Assembly: GCF_037975245.1 (NCBI RefSeq)
Contig: NC_092579.1
Coordinates: 3,434,001-3,498,000, forward strand
DNA length: 64,000 bases
Direction of reading: 5' to 3'
Source of the DNA: Apostichopus japonicus
Taxonomy: Eukaryota > Echinodermata > Holothuroidea > Aspidochirotida > Stichopodidae
In this document: piece after piece, positions 23,701 through 37,109 of the stretch
How positions within the stretch are numbered: the stretch's first letter is position 1
Layout: every line of letters starts with the position of its first letter
Translations under genes and position numbers: made by a program
Notes under the pieces: generated by a model
What the model was told of the DNA's origin: nothing
What the model saw: the letters and a program-made list of their open reading frames with translations, nothing else
Database searches by the model: none

Positions 23701-26700
23701 AATGAACAAGGGTTTTAACATTTCATGAAAAAAAAATGAACGCATAAAACACATTTTGTTCTTTGTTTGAAAACCAAATCACATCAAAGGAGAAACATAC
23801 CAGCGCACATCTTCTTTACTGTACAGCGTAAGGACTTGAGTATATGAAGGAATCGAGCAATAAGAACGATTTAGTCAAGATATCAAAAGCTTAAAAGTCA
23901 AGAAGTTGCCATTTTAATTCAAGTTTGACTTCTTTAGGCTGCCATTCTGTTGACTGTTTGTTGCTCACTGATGGTGAAATCTTAGTGTCACTTGTTTCCC
24001 TGTTTACATTAGTAAATGATTTGATTAAAGAGATGCTAGAATCTTGTTTAGAACTAGATTTAAAAACATTAGCCAATAAAAACGTTTACAGTAATACAAG
24101 AAGAATCATGAAATGGAACAAAAAGTTGCTCACTGGTTTGTGAAGCACTTTTAACCATCAGTATTTTGCATCATGAGAAAAGTCAAGATATACATCCCAA
24201 AACAAACAAGTATTTTTTCATCATTTTTCATCATAATCGGCTTTTATCATGGAGGTAGAAGCAGTTGGTAAGGATGTTTCACCGTTAATCAGTAATTAAC
24301 ACACTTAACCACTTTTGATGGTCAATCATCATTGATCTTGAATTTTCTTAAAACCCCTCAAAAAGCAACATTTTAATGTGTCATTAATGTTTAAGTCATG
24401 CAAAAAGGAATGCCAGTCCAGTAAAATTACAACATCAACTACCAACTATATATTTTTAATTTTCAGTATGGTTATATGTAGCTCCTTATGTAAAGGTACT
24501 CTAGGGTCTTCAATAGTCAAACTTTTCAGGAATTTGTCTTGAACAGTCTTCAAACTTCAGTCAAAGAGGTAGATCAGGTGAACCTTCCGGTTCGGTACCT
24601 TAACCTCTCGTTCCAAAGAGTACTTGTTTCCTTTTGATTTAAACAATTTAAAATCACTTAATTAACCATGCCTGTACTAGATAAAACATAAAACCACATA
24701 CCTCCGAGAGTTTCCGCTGGTCTATATAGATAGTTTGGGGGGTTCTATTTGGCTCTGTGCAATCAGCTCATCAAGTACGATGAGAAACGCCTGGTGTGCC
24801 ACACTTAACATTTTATATTTGTAAATATATTAGCTGGCCCAAGAGAAATTACACTAAACAGAAGTCATTGTATGAAGAAAAGGAAACGATAAATATATAC
24901 ACAGCTTGGAAAGTAAACGGTTTACTAGACACAATCATAAACACATCAAAGTAGCCTGCTTCAATCACACATTTCTAACCGTTCAACTCTTTACCCATTT
25001 TCCTCCAGACTTATTCATACATCCCCTACCCCCCCTCCCATCCCGCCCCAACGAAGCATCTACCCTGGCCCAAACCAGTTGCTACCGTTCTTATTCGATG
25101 ACACTGAAGCCTTCCACAATATGGATTGAGCATAAATCAGTCTAGTCCAAACCTGGTACATGTAATACATTCTCTGCTGCTCATCTACACGTAAACACAG
25201 CCAGCATCTTTAATGCACATGAATGTTGCAACTTCCGGGGGTATAATTTAGCTGATGTAGTATATATATTTGAAGCCTGATGCTGTGCACAATGGCATAT
25301 GCAGCAAGATGCATAGTGGGGGAAATTACTACATAAATGTAAAGTAACAGACTCAAATACAAAACATTCTAAAAAAACAATAATAAAAAAAACAATATAT
25401 GAGTAAATCAGTAACCTCAATATTGTTATGCAGCATGCAAATACTAAATATATTCCTGTTTGCTTTAGTTTAACAAAAAGTTCAGATCAAATGGTGACAA
25501 AAACTTGAAACGTGTGAACATTCAAAATGTTTAGAAGCAGAGTTTGACGATGCCAACACATGAATGATTTCACAGAAGGACATGCTGATTGATCATAAGC
25601 ATCCTGGAGCTTGTCTTTGGCAGGGCACTATCCCCAGGTAATCAACAGGACCTCTTAGCACGCCTTCTGTTACACCTGTTGCTATGACTCATCAGTCCCT
25701 CTATAGAAGTTTGGCTTTATACAGAATACATCCAACCCAGGTTGGAACTAACAATTTAAGATAAGTCTCTGCTATCTTTCTCCTCAAACTGTATCATTAA
25801 ATTATGAACCACCATATGTCAAAGTTAACAACAGAATTATTATTAAAGTCTTAGAGGTTACAGAAAAGTTAATTCTAACACTCTGATATCAGACAAAAGA
25901 TATTTTGCAAAATAATTAATACCACATCATCAAAACAGGAACATTTGAAATCATTTGTAGACAGGGATGGACCCACCTCGGTAAGTTCGCCTCTAGCTCT
26001 TATCCAACAACGACGCAACGACCTCAATGACAGTTTGCCTCTAATCCAACAGCGACTCAGTTCGGTAAGGAGGGGCAGCGCACCACGGCAACGAGGTTCC
26101 GTCGAACTTGCAGCTCGACTTCTTCAGTGAAAGGCAAAAATTATTCTCATTTTTTGTTGTTGTATATTTTCAACATCATGCAAGTATGGCCTTGAGGGGT
26201 CCACATATAAATGAAAAGAGAAATCTAACCTATACAATGCATCCCTTTGTCTGTCTACCCAAGTCTTCCAGAGCACCGAGTCCAAACCAAGCCGCTTCGA
26301 ATGCTGCAAAGAGACCAGCAGAAATTTATTAGTAATTGAATATTAAATACACATTGTCAAGTAAAAAGAAGAAAAGAAAACATGTTATAAATATGATAAG
26401 CTTTAACCTTACTACAAACTAGCTTAAATTCCCCTCTTACATCCCCCCCCCCCACCACCGGGTTACCACAAATCTTCACCCTTACCACAAATCTTTCCCA
26501 TTCATTGTCTGGCTGGATGCTATTGTCTACTTCAAACCTATATAAAGATGGTGCTGTTCTTTGTTTCATCAGTTTGGACATTCCTCTTAAACTTATCATC
26601 ACAGTTGTAATCATAGTTATCATAATTGTAAGGAAATACCCTATGAAAAGTGCATTTCCATGGACACGTCCTTCCAACATGTATCCTTCACGAAGAAGCA

Positions 26701-28484
26701 CATTTCCTAGTAGGGATGTGGATAGTTGGGTGCCTCTTATGGGAACAAACTGAATATTCAGTAGGTAAAATAACCAGCTGGCCAACCCGATTTATTTGAG
26801 AAAATACCTCCAATGTTAGATCCAGACTACAGCTAAGGAAGGTCCTTTTAAACATTTGCATTTGATTTCACTACATTCAGAAGGCAACAGGAAGCATCAT
26901 GAATATTGAATATTTTAAACCCCTTTCTACAGTCATGGCCAATCAGATTTCTTTGAGAAAATTCAACCAATCTATGATCCAAACCTACAACAAAGGTTTC
27001 TTCCAACATTTGCACTTGTTTAATTCTTTTCAATGCAAAAGACAAAAGATTGCCAACTATTTAATGGATGCTTTGAGAATTAAATAGAAAATCAGTAACT
27101 AATTATGCCTTGCATTTTCCCACATTTCAAATAACCGAGAAACATTTCACATCCTTTCCACTATCTACTTGTGACCATAACATGAAAAAGAGGCTGAGCT
27201 TTGTTGCAGAATGGTCTTAACAGATGAACACTTTTGAAACGCTGGGCTACAGTAAGTTATGCAGCCAACCAGATACGGTACGTTTAAACCCAGTTAGATG
27301 AGGAACCTCTCTGGTTGAAGAATATTCTAACACACTAGAGGGATCGCAGTCATAATTAGGGCATGCTCGACAAAATCATACAGCGTGGACAGAAAGCAAA
27401 AATTATTAACGGAGAAATGGTTACAATTCCTAGAAATACCTCTTGAAAATACCTGCAGAGTGATTCGGAAATAGAGAAAACATTCCTCTGCAAAGACAAA
27501 ACCTACACCAGAAGGACAGACACTGGTAGTAATTCTCCCGCAACATCAGCCAAGGATATGTTGATATGTTGATTCTCCAAAAGAGAGGGCTTGGCGAGAA
27601 GCAACTGAAGGTTGTCACATTATCAGTTTATGGTTCATAATAGTAACAGATTAAAAGACACACTCGGATACACGAGAAAAAAAATATATATACCTTACAA
27701 AAGAAATGTCATTGAAAAATATGTAAAATATATGATTTTGTATTATTTTGTATGATATACAAAATTGGGTATCCTATACTGATCAGACAATGTACCTTGA
27801 GAACCACAAATAAGGCAAGAGGTCAAAGGTGAACTGAAGAAGGATCAAACTTCACAGAAGGATTTTCCTTGGGACTGTGACTTTTTATAAGATGGTAATT
27901 ATTATATTCAAGAGGAAAAAAGGTGCTTTTGAGGTAATTTCCCTTTTAGTTTTTGGTCAGTTTGGCAGATGATGCAGTGTTTTCAAGTGAAAAAAATATG
28001 TTTAAATTCAGAAATGGGTATATTATCTGTTCTCTTTAGTGTTAAAGAATTAGGATAGTGGGTACATGGTTACTCCAACTGCTCTTAAATATTTATCTTT
28101 GCTAACGCAGCCTATGAAGTATTTTCCTTTTTTATCTCACTATTATAATCAGTGTCTACTACTCATTGCCAGAAATATTTTGCCAAGCAATTTTGTTTTT
28201 GATCAATGGATTAACAAAGAGGCGTATGAAAAAAAGAAAGAAAAAAGTCTACATCAATTTGTTTTCCACTTTGACAAGACAACCTTTTTTTTCAATATTT
28301 TGGTTTTGAGGGTTTTATCTCATTTACAAAATCTATCGCTAATAAGTAACGGTATGTGGTACCTCAGTGGTGACTGCATCTCTTGTTCCAGTCTTCTCCT
28401 GCAACATCATCTGAGCATTAAGTAACAGTTTGATGAAACCACTTACCTTGTCATCCAGGGAGGCTCACTATTGTATGGTCACCT
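20747..28484. other. Intergenic/UTR stretch between the CARD-Death gene and LUC7L3
   Basis: These 7.7 kb lie between two converging genes. The beginning is 3' UTR of the plus-strand gene, with an AATAAA at 20987-20992. The long AT-rich part from about 22300 to 28484 may include 3' UTR of the minus-strand LUC7L3 gene. Poly-C runs occur at 22070, 22126 and 26444. A CpG-richer patch lies at 25960-26125, and a dispersed repeat copy at 26632-26718. No coding exon could be supported. Confidence 0.5.
20987..20992 (+). terminator. Candidate poly(A) signal of the CARD-Death gene
   Basis: AATAAA lies 241 bp after the stop codon, which would give a short 3' UTR. No transcript evidence is available; another AATAAA occurs near 21959. 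Confidence 0.4.
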
Positions 28485-31400
28485 TTAGTCTTTGTCTTCA
28501 TCCGTTTCACCTTCTTCTTTACTATGCTCCTCACGACCCTCTTCCCCCTCTGGTGTTCCCCCTCTGGTCGAGTCCTCCTTAGTCTCCCCTTCCTCGTTAG
28601 TGACGTTGTCACTGTTGTCTTCCTTGGCAGTGGAATCTATCTCACCCTCTTCCTTCGTTTCTTCTCCTGTGTAATCAAGAGATTGCAGCATATCGGTGAA
28701 TTTAACTCACTACTGGAGCAGGTTGAGGGTCACATTGCAATTCCACAAATTGATTTGTCTAAAATGCTAATTCCATTGTAAGGCATATCACCAGTCATAT
28801 ATTTGCTCACCTAAATAATAACTTTGTATTTTAAATTTGCATACCATTTACGCTAAAAATATTAAGGTTATGTTTACAGCCGCAACATATCCTTGCCTTT
28901 GTGTAGCAAGTGATACCAGGAAAGTGATTCCCTGCTAATCACTGTGCTGAATACTCTCTCATCTTGAAACACCCTCCTTCAAGGAGACACAACTACTACC
29001 ATCATTTACAGAGAAGACTGTCATGACAACCTTTCCAAGCAGCTCAGAAACATCTTACTCCATTTGAACACCCAATGCTGAAGACTTGATCAAGTTTAAC
29101 TATGACATCATCAAACCACTCAATGTTTCAATTCTTTATATTTTTCTTTATTTAACTACAAAAATGTTTATTTCTGTTATTGAGATAGGTTTTGCACATG
29201 TTGAATCTAAACTATAGAACCTCTTAACATGACTTAATGATGACACCGTTTTCAGTGTCAACGCTGTCAATATTCTACAATTAAAATATGATAAACAAAA
29301 AGAGTAAAGGTTCAGATCCTAGTGGCGTTACGACATCCCAGATTTACAAATTTGACAGCTCCCAGACACAGCTCTTAAACTATGATCTCTCCCTCAAAGG
29401 ACAAGATTTTTCTTAGCTGTTTAGAGGAGTTGTTCTTCACAAAGATATCTATCATATAAGCCAAAGATGATGATTGGGTTTGCTGTCCTCTATATTCACA
29501 TATTTACTTTCTACCCTTTTTCGTACCTGAACTTTTTAACAGATCTTCCACCCTAGGATATTGGAATAAACACTGCTTCTGAGGCTGTATTATAAATTGG
29601 GACGTAACTTTGATCAAACCATATAATATTTACACATACTCACCTAGAGGTGGTCTATGTCGCTGCAAAGCAAGTTATCTCAAAGTTCATTCCAATCTAA
29701 ACATTGAGTGCCTCAATACATATATAACATGTTTTTATTATTTTAATTTGCACATAAACGTTATTTTTTTTATTCCTTAACCTTGACTAAACCTTATGAC
29801 AAAATTTGAAGAATTTATGTATACAGATCATATTTATTTATATTTTATTACTAAAAAATTGCAATAAAGTGTGAATTTTTTTTTTTTTTGGGGGGGGGGT
29901 TACCCTTATCTCTGCTTCAGTATTACAACATAGTAACAAATTCCACACATAATGCAACTTTAAAAGTGGAGTATTTCTGCCTATCATGTTGGAGAAGCTA
30001 ATTCTAGATGGTCGACGAGCAATCTGATATCTTTAAAGCAGCATTTTGCATTTGGTAGACGTTTTCTACTTTTTTGACATGTCCATCAAGTTTTTTACAT
30101 ATATCAATCACAAAACAGCAAACTAAGATATTAGCCAAGTTTTTCCCCGCCAACAACGTTAATTGGCGAGTAATTAAGGATATTTGCAGATAATGAGAAA
30201 AGTGTCCACAACAAATTCCACATTTAAAATTAATTGCATACAGTTCCCCAAAACCCACTAGTTTGAATTCAACCAATCAGATATGCAGGTTTAGTTATGA
30301 GCCGTTGCTAAAAATAGATTCAAGACTTTGCGTTGATACAACCAAGGAGTTGTTATGGAACTCCCTGGTACAACTGCCATATAGACTGTACACAAATCAA
30401 GCATGGTGTTGTATTACGTATAGGTCAATGACGTTCGTAGTGTTTAAATATTCATTTTATGGGCGAGGTTTATTGGGATCCAAATGGAAAATATCTTGGA
30501 GTTAAACACAGTTGAAAATTTTTCGACTTTTTATGCCACCATTTGAAGTAAAATTTAAATAGATAAGCTAGTTATGGATGTCCATATGGCATAGTGGAGT
30601 CAGTGAGGTTGAGAAAAATCATAGAAAAGGACACAAAATGCTGCTTTAAAATACCGTTTGGAACGGCATCCTCGGTAGTTTTCCTTTCTTTACTCTCCTC
30701 TCTTAACTTCTCCCCCTTTTCCTCTTTTCGTCTCTCTTCGGACTGATGACGACTGTTTCTATGACTACCAGACCTTGACCTCCTTGACCTCGATCCTCTG
30801 CTTCTGGATCGTCTGCGATCCCTTGATCGGGACCTTCTCCGTTCCCTGCTTCTGGATCTCTTACTCTTGCGATCCTTGTCTCTACGGTCGTGCTCCCTGC
30901 TGCGACTTCTACGTCTACATATTGGGGAAAAAAAAATACCGTCCAAGGATGAGAATGTAGTTTTTAAAGAGTAGATCATCTTTTTCAGAATTCACCTACA
31001 AAGACCTCTAATTTAGGACCAGTTACTAGATCACTGCCAGAGCATTTCACTGTTTGCATGTAGAGAAAACAAAGACCATGGCAATGTTCTGCCGTTAGAA
31101 ATGAAATAAATAAACAGATCTAGGTAAATTAACAACCATCGGTCAAAGAATCGTCACAAATTCCGTACCTCACATAGTAAGCCCAACACTTCTGCTTACT
31201 ATCAGCAAATACTGTGTGGCTGCTCTCAAACAGCATGTACAGTAACTGACTACTAGTGTTGTAATTGTGGAAAGTTTGCAGCACTTTCTATTAAGATAAG
31301 ACAAAATTCATCAACTTTAAAATTACTACGCTAAGCAAATCACCAAAGAGAAAATATATATATTTTGTTCGACTGACCTTTCTCGACTTTTGCTTTTTCT

Positions 31401-34400
31401 GGACCTCCTCCGTTCCCTGGATTTTGACCTGGACCGTCTTGAACGTGACCTTGACCTCCTGGATCTGTCTCTGCGATCCCGTCTTTCTCGCTCCTTCTCT
31501 TTTTCTCTCTCCGCTCGTTTCTTCAGCCGGTCGTCTCTTTCCTTTTCTCTCGCCTTCTCCCTGTCATCTCGCTCCTTCCTGATACTGCTCTCTCTATCCT
31601 CCTGCTCTTTGATTCTCTTATTCTGTCGCGGACAAAGAAACGTTAAAGTAATAGTCTTAAAGCAAAACCCTCTTATTTTAATTGTGAGAAAGTCATACGT
31701 TAGTGAATCAACGAGGCATATATATCCTAACAAATACTTCAGGCATGTCAACTGTCTCCATGTTAAATAGTACAATAATGGATTATGGTGACTTTCTTAA
31801 GGTTCAGGCTTCAGTATTTAACTCACTAGTGCTTTGGCCAACTGGTTGCTTTTCTTAATTTCAACTAGGTTCATATTGCTACCAGTTTCTCCCAAGTTAT
31901 TACAGCAATGTTCATGCAACTTTTGTGCATTAATTTCTGTTGCCCTTATTTGACTATTAACCAGAACAAGCAGAGAATATGAAAGGTCCACCCTTATTGG
32001 TATATAAAGTAGACTAAGCATAAATTCATTGTTTGATACGGTAACGAAGTTTGTATTTGAAGAGTAACCTCTTAGTACAAGTTGTGACATCAATAAGACA
32101 AAGACATTTATTGCCAAACTGGTCAAATTGCTACACAAGTCTAAACAAGTATTATAGTTTTGTACACAGGATCCATACCCCTTTATGAGAGACAAACTTC
32201 AGAACCATCAAAACTGCTATGTAACATTTGAACACTGAAGTTATTCCCTGTATGGTAAGGTAAACTTTGCTCACTGCACACTCAAAGGCGTTACACAAGG
32301 CGAAACATTTCTAGTTTTGCGATTTGTCCTTCTCTTTTAAGCTGACCTCTCATTTTAGGTTACAAGTCCAATTTGACAGACTTGATTTCTCTGTCTCCCC
32401 CTGGTGCCATTTACAATAAACTCTGACCATCATTCAAATGTTTAAACTAACTTCGATGTACTACACATATAACTTGAAGTAAACACATTGTTTATATTCT
32501 GCTACCATGTTTTTGGTCAACATACCTGCATTTCTTCTAGAGTTGCCTTGATTCTGGCGTAACCCATGTGCTGTTTACCCATCAAATGATCATCGACTCT
32601 GGACTGGGAATCGTTGACGATTAGGAATGCTCCACAAATCTGACAGACTTCCATCTGTTTCTCTTGAGAAAAGAGCAGTTCCATAGCTTGATCTGTCGCC
32701 TGTGAATCACAAAAAGAATAAATCTGTAATCTGAAATGCATTTGACTCTGACTGATTTACTTGATTTTAACTTTATAATATCCAAGAGGATAATAAAACT
32801 AGAAATAGTGCATGTCAAAACAAACATAAAATATACAATGAAATGAAAATAATATACAAAAGAAAATTAATGCTAAACCACAGAAAGATCTATGAGAGAC
32901 AGGAATGTAAGATATAAAAGAACAACTCTTAACACAAAACACAGCAAAGCTTGCTTTGTTAACTTACATTTTGCAACTGGTCTCTCTCATCCTTCAGTTG
33001 GTCACACAGTTTCATCACACCCTGGGCTTCATCTACGTTTCCTTGGCAACCCAACTCCTCCACCTTAGCCAGGAGTTCATTGATACGGCCGGTTAGCATA
33101 TTGATCCTCTCCTCCTCCTTTGCGTGTGTTGGAAGTTTCAGCTAAAGAAAGGACAGTTTATGAAGGTTTATGGCTGCCACATTGTACAATTAACAAATTC
33201 TTGAACACAAAAACTTATTTAAGAAAGGACGATTTATGAAGGAACTTCATCTCTGCAGTATTATGCAACTTGCCGTTCCTAGAACACAAAAACTTAAAGC
33301 AGCATTTTGCGTTTTGTCGCCGTTTTCCACTTTTTTGACAAGTCCATCAAGTTTTTTATATCAATCACAAAACAGCAAACTAAGATATTTGCCAAGTTTT
33401 TTCCCTGCCAAAAGCGTTAATTGGCTAGTAATGAAGGACATATGCAGATAATGAGAAAAGTGTCCTCCGAAAATGAAACATTTAATATTAATCGCATACA
33501 GTGCCCCAACCCACTAGTTTGAATTCAACCAATCAGAGATGCAGGTTTAGTTATGAGCCGTTGCTAAAACTAGATTCAAAATGTCGAGTTGGTAACTTGG
33601 TACAACCAGCGAGCTGGACTCTAACAGCTCCCTGGTACAACTGCCATAGACAAATCGACACAAATAAAGCATGGTGTTGTATTACGTATTGGCCAATGAC
33701 GTTCGTAGCTTTTAAATATTCATATTATGGACGAGGTTTATTTGGATCCCAACGGAAAATATCTGAGAGAAAACAAAGTTGAAAGTTGTAAACTTTTCAA
33801 CTTTTATGCCACCATTTGAAGTAATATTTGAATAGATAAGCTAGTTATGTCTGTCGTTATGGCATCGTGGAATCAGTGAGGTTGAGAAATACCATAGAAA
33901 AGGATGTAAAATGCTGCTTGAAAGGAAACTTTAGGAAGGTTTATATCTGCTGTGTTATACAACTTACCATTCCTAAAACACGGAAACGTAAAGATAGGAC
34001 AATAAAGGAAGGTTTATATCGGCCGTATTATACAACTTACCAACACAAAAAACTTTACCCACATTTAAGCAGTTCCTAGTTACCACATAAAACCACTTGG
34101 CGGTAGTGACTAATTGTAAATTTCTTTCCCATTGTTAAATCATTAAGGCACTTTTCTAATGGTTTTTGTTCTTCAGGTAAGGGGTGAAGGTAGCAGAAGT
34201 GTTTGTTCCACAGCTATTTTTTCTTCAATTTTCTTCCTTGAGTTTTGATCTTTGTAATGGTCTGGGTTATGATGAAAAAATGAGTTACGATAGCTTTAGT
34301 AAATTTGAAATCAGAAATTTTCCATTTGCGTATTATTTGGTATTATTTCTGCAGTCCCAAGCATTGGAAAACTGGAATCAGTAGAAATGAAGCTACAAAT

Positions 34401-37077
34401 GTTTTCATTCAAAATTTAAAGAGTTTTTTTGCCCATAGGTCAACGATTTATGCGTATAGAATCCTACTGAGGTTTCTGCTCACGTTCGTGTTCCACCTGT
34501 GTGGAACTTCAATTCTCATGTCATCATTACCATCATATCGTTGCAATCTTTATCTTAGAGATTATAACAAAAGGGGTTATTCATTATTTATTAATTCTAA
34601 GCCTGTCATCTACATGAAATATGCTTTGCCTCCAACCTACCTCATCCTTCTTCTGACTCATCGCCAGTCTGGCCTGACCTCTTCGTATCCTCTTTTCTAC
34701 ATCTCCCATAATCCTTTGCAAATGGTTGAAGAACATGTCTTGGTAGTGATTAATTTTGGCTGTTGAGCTTTCTTCAAAGCTGTAAAGACAAAGAGGAAAT
34801 TCATTCCCTGCAATACTCTAATGTAAGGATGTAGAGGCACCGTCTACAAAATATGAAGCTGGTTCTGTTTGCTCTGTTACATTTCCTGTCATATTTCACA
34901 CAAAATGTACTGACAGTTTGTTGCATGAGCGACAGTGTCATAATAGACTTTCAATACCTCACAAAAGTCTGTTACTCCACATTAACATTTCAAAGGCTAC
35001 ACACATTACTAGAGTTACTAAAGTACTAGAGTTAATATTCAAAGTAATGAAATGCAGCCAGCTGCTTTAAATATGCAGAAGTCACCACCAGAGTAGAATT
35101 TTCGTATTTGATAATTCTTGCTTGTTTTGCTTAACTCTCACGAGGGACATCCTACTTATAGATACATCTAACTTGACATACAACGACTTCTTCAGTAATA
35201 TGCCTTTGACTGTGCTAAAAGTTTGGGCAAAACAATTAAAAGTTATGAAAACAGTATGCTTTATGTTATGTCCACAAGTTAGAGGAGCTATTATGCAAAA
35301 AAATGTCTTCTATTAGTTTGTTGAGGAAATCTTAACATAAAATGATTTAGGGAAATCAATAGTGCAGAAGGATATAAACTAATGAGATAGATACATATTT
35401 AAGAAAATAAATTAATAATACAAATAAAGATAAAAATCCTTACTCTTTCCTGAGGTGGTCATCGTGGAGCTTGTCACAGACACCTGAAAAATAAAATAAA
35501 AGATTCACATGGTTGTGTAAATTAGTAACAAAAGTAAATCTTGAACATTGTCTTGGTAACACCTCATAACAGTAGAAACATGTATGTGTGTAACAGGTAC
35601 TGTTCATCTATGGTATACAAGTAGGCCTTACTGAAACATTTGTCTATGAGGCAGCACTGCATGTGTCAATAACTGAAGAAATGAATTGTGAGCACTTTCT
35701 GTGAGAATAATATCTGCGTCTCATTAATACTACAATTGTATGGATAAATGTACTCTAAAGGTTATAGCCTGTATATCGTGTACTTACCTAAGTCAGACCG
35801 TGTATTGGTAAATAACTGATTAGGACAGAAACCACACAGATAGTCCTTGCATACCTGTAAAAATTGGAAATGGTAAACATCATAAGTGAAGAAGGTTTAA
35901 TATCTGGCATTTTCTGACCAACCATACCAATATGTGAAGCCTCTTGAGTCCTCCCAAAGGACAAATACATAAAGAATGACAAAACAAATTGTGGTATGAG
36001 AATTACAGTACTGATTTCGCTTAACTCCCGTTGAAAAAAAATCAACGATCGATAACAAAAGTTAAAAATCGATAAAAAAAGTTGAAAATCGGTTAACTTC
36101 GTTGACAAGATTTAGACTACTGCGGGCACGGTTGTCAACGAAGTTTCAACGAAATTTCCACGAAAGTTATCGCGATCAAAAACCGCAAAGGCAATTCTAG
36201 ACATATCAAGGTTGTGACTTGCGTTGAATCCGTAGTGTAACTACAGCCGTTTTCAGACTCTACCAGAAGTTGCCGAGGAATATTACAAACGTTGCAAAAG
36301 TTTGATTGTATATAAGACGGAGTAAGTTCTGTACTAGGTGTTTGAAAAATGATTTGGCTAGGATAATAAAAACTAGTCTTGGTCGATCGTAACAAGCACA
36401 TTCTATGACTCTTAAGTTATAGGCTAGTATTAAACTAGGATAAGTTTAAGTTAACTCACCAAGGAACGCAGGGTCAGAAAAAACAAGAAAAAAATATCAA
36501 CAATGAGACAGTCGTAGCTGGATATCAAAGAGATCTTTATTTCCAATAAATTCCTGTGTTACTTGACGTACTACAGTACCGTTTACTACAGAACCGCACT
36601 CACTTTCAAACTTTTCTGAGAGCGCATTCCGTCCAAAAAATCTCCCCGACTTCAATGCACGCAAAAAAAAAAAAAAAAAAAAAAAAAACTGTTATTTCCC
36701 CCCTAACCCGTTACTGTAAGTTGCCCGTAAAAGCAGATGGACTGCCCTGGTAAGGTCGCAGCCTGGGTCTGGGCCACCTATAGTATGCTGCTTACATGTG
36801 CATTCCCTACCCTGGATATCCCCACCACCAAACTTTTTTGAAAGGCTTAGTCCAATCATAAACTTGGCTTTGTCAAATTCACGCCTAACTTATGTTAATT
36901 AGCATAGTATTTATCTTCGTGGGGGGTTTAGCACTGCAGAACCTTCATGGCTGGCTGCCTCTAGAAGCAAACATTATTTTACCCCTACTTAGTAGTAGTA
37001 AACGAAATTTTACCCCTGATCGACCTCGCAAGAGGTCCTGCGGGGGATAATAGAATTGTTTTCAAAGAAAAGACAAC

Positions 37078-37109
<32 letters not shown>

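Noticed and set aside
28485..28691. Separate 68-aa acidic small protein starting MLQSLDY
   Set aside because: The acidic part is the last LUC7L3 exon. The N-terminal MLQSLDYT part is intron before the ACACAG acceptor.
31390..31770. Plus-strand open frame rich in Leu/Ser/Arg/Asp
   Set aside because: It is the antisense shadow of the LUC7L3 RS domain exon (31378-31622).
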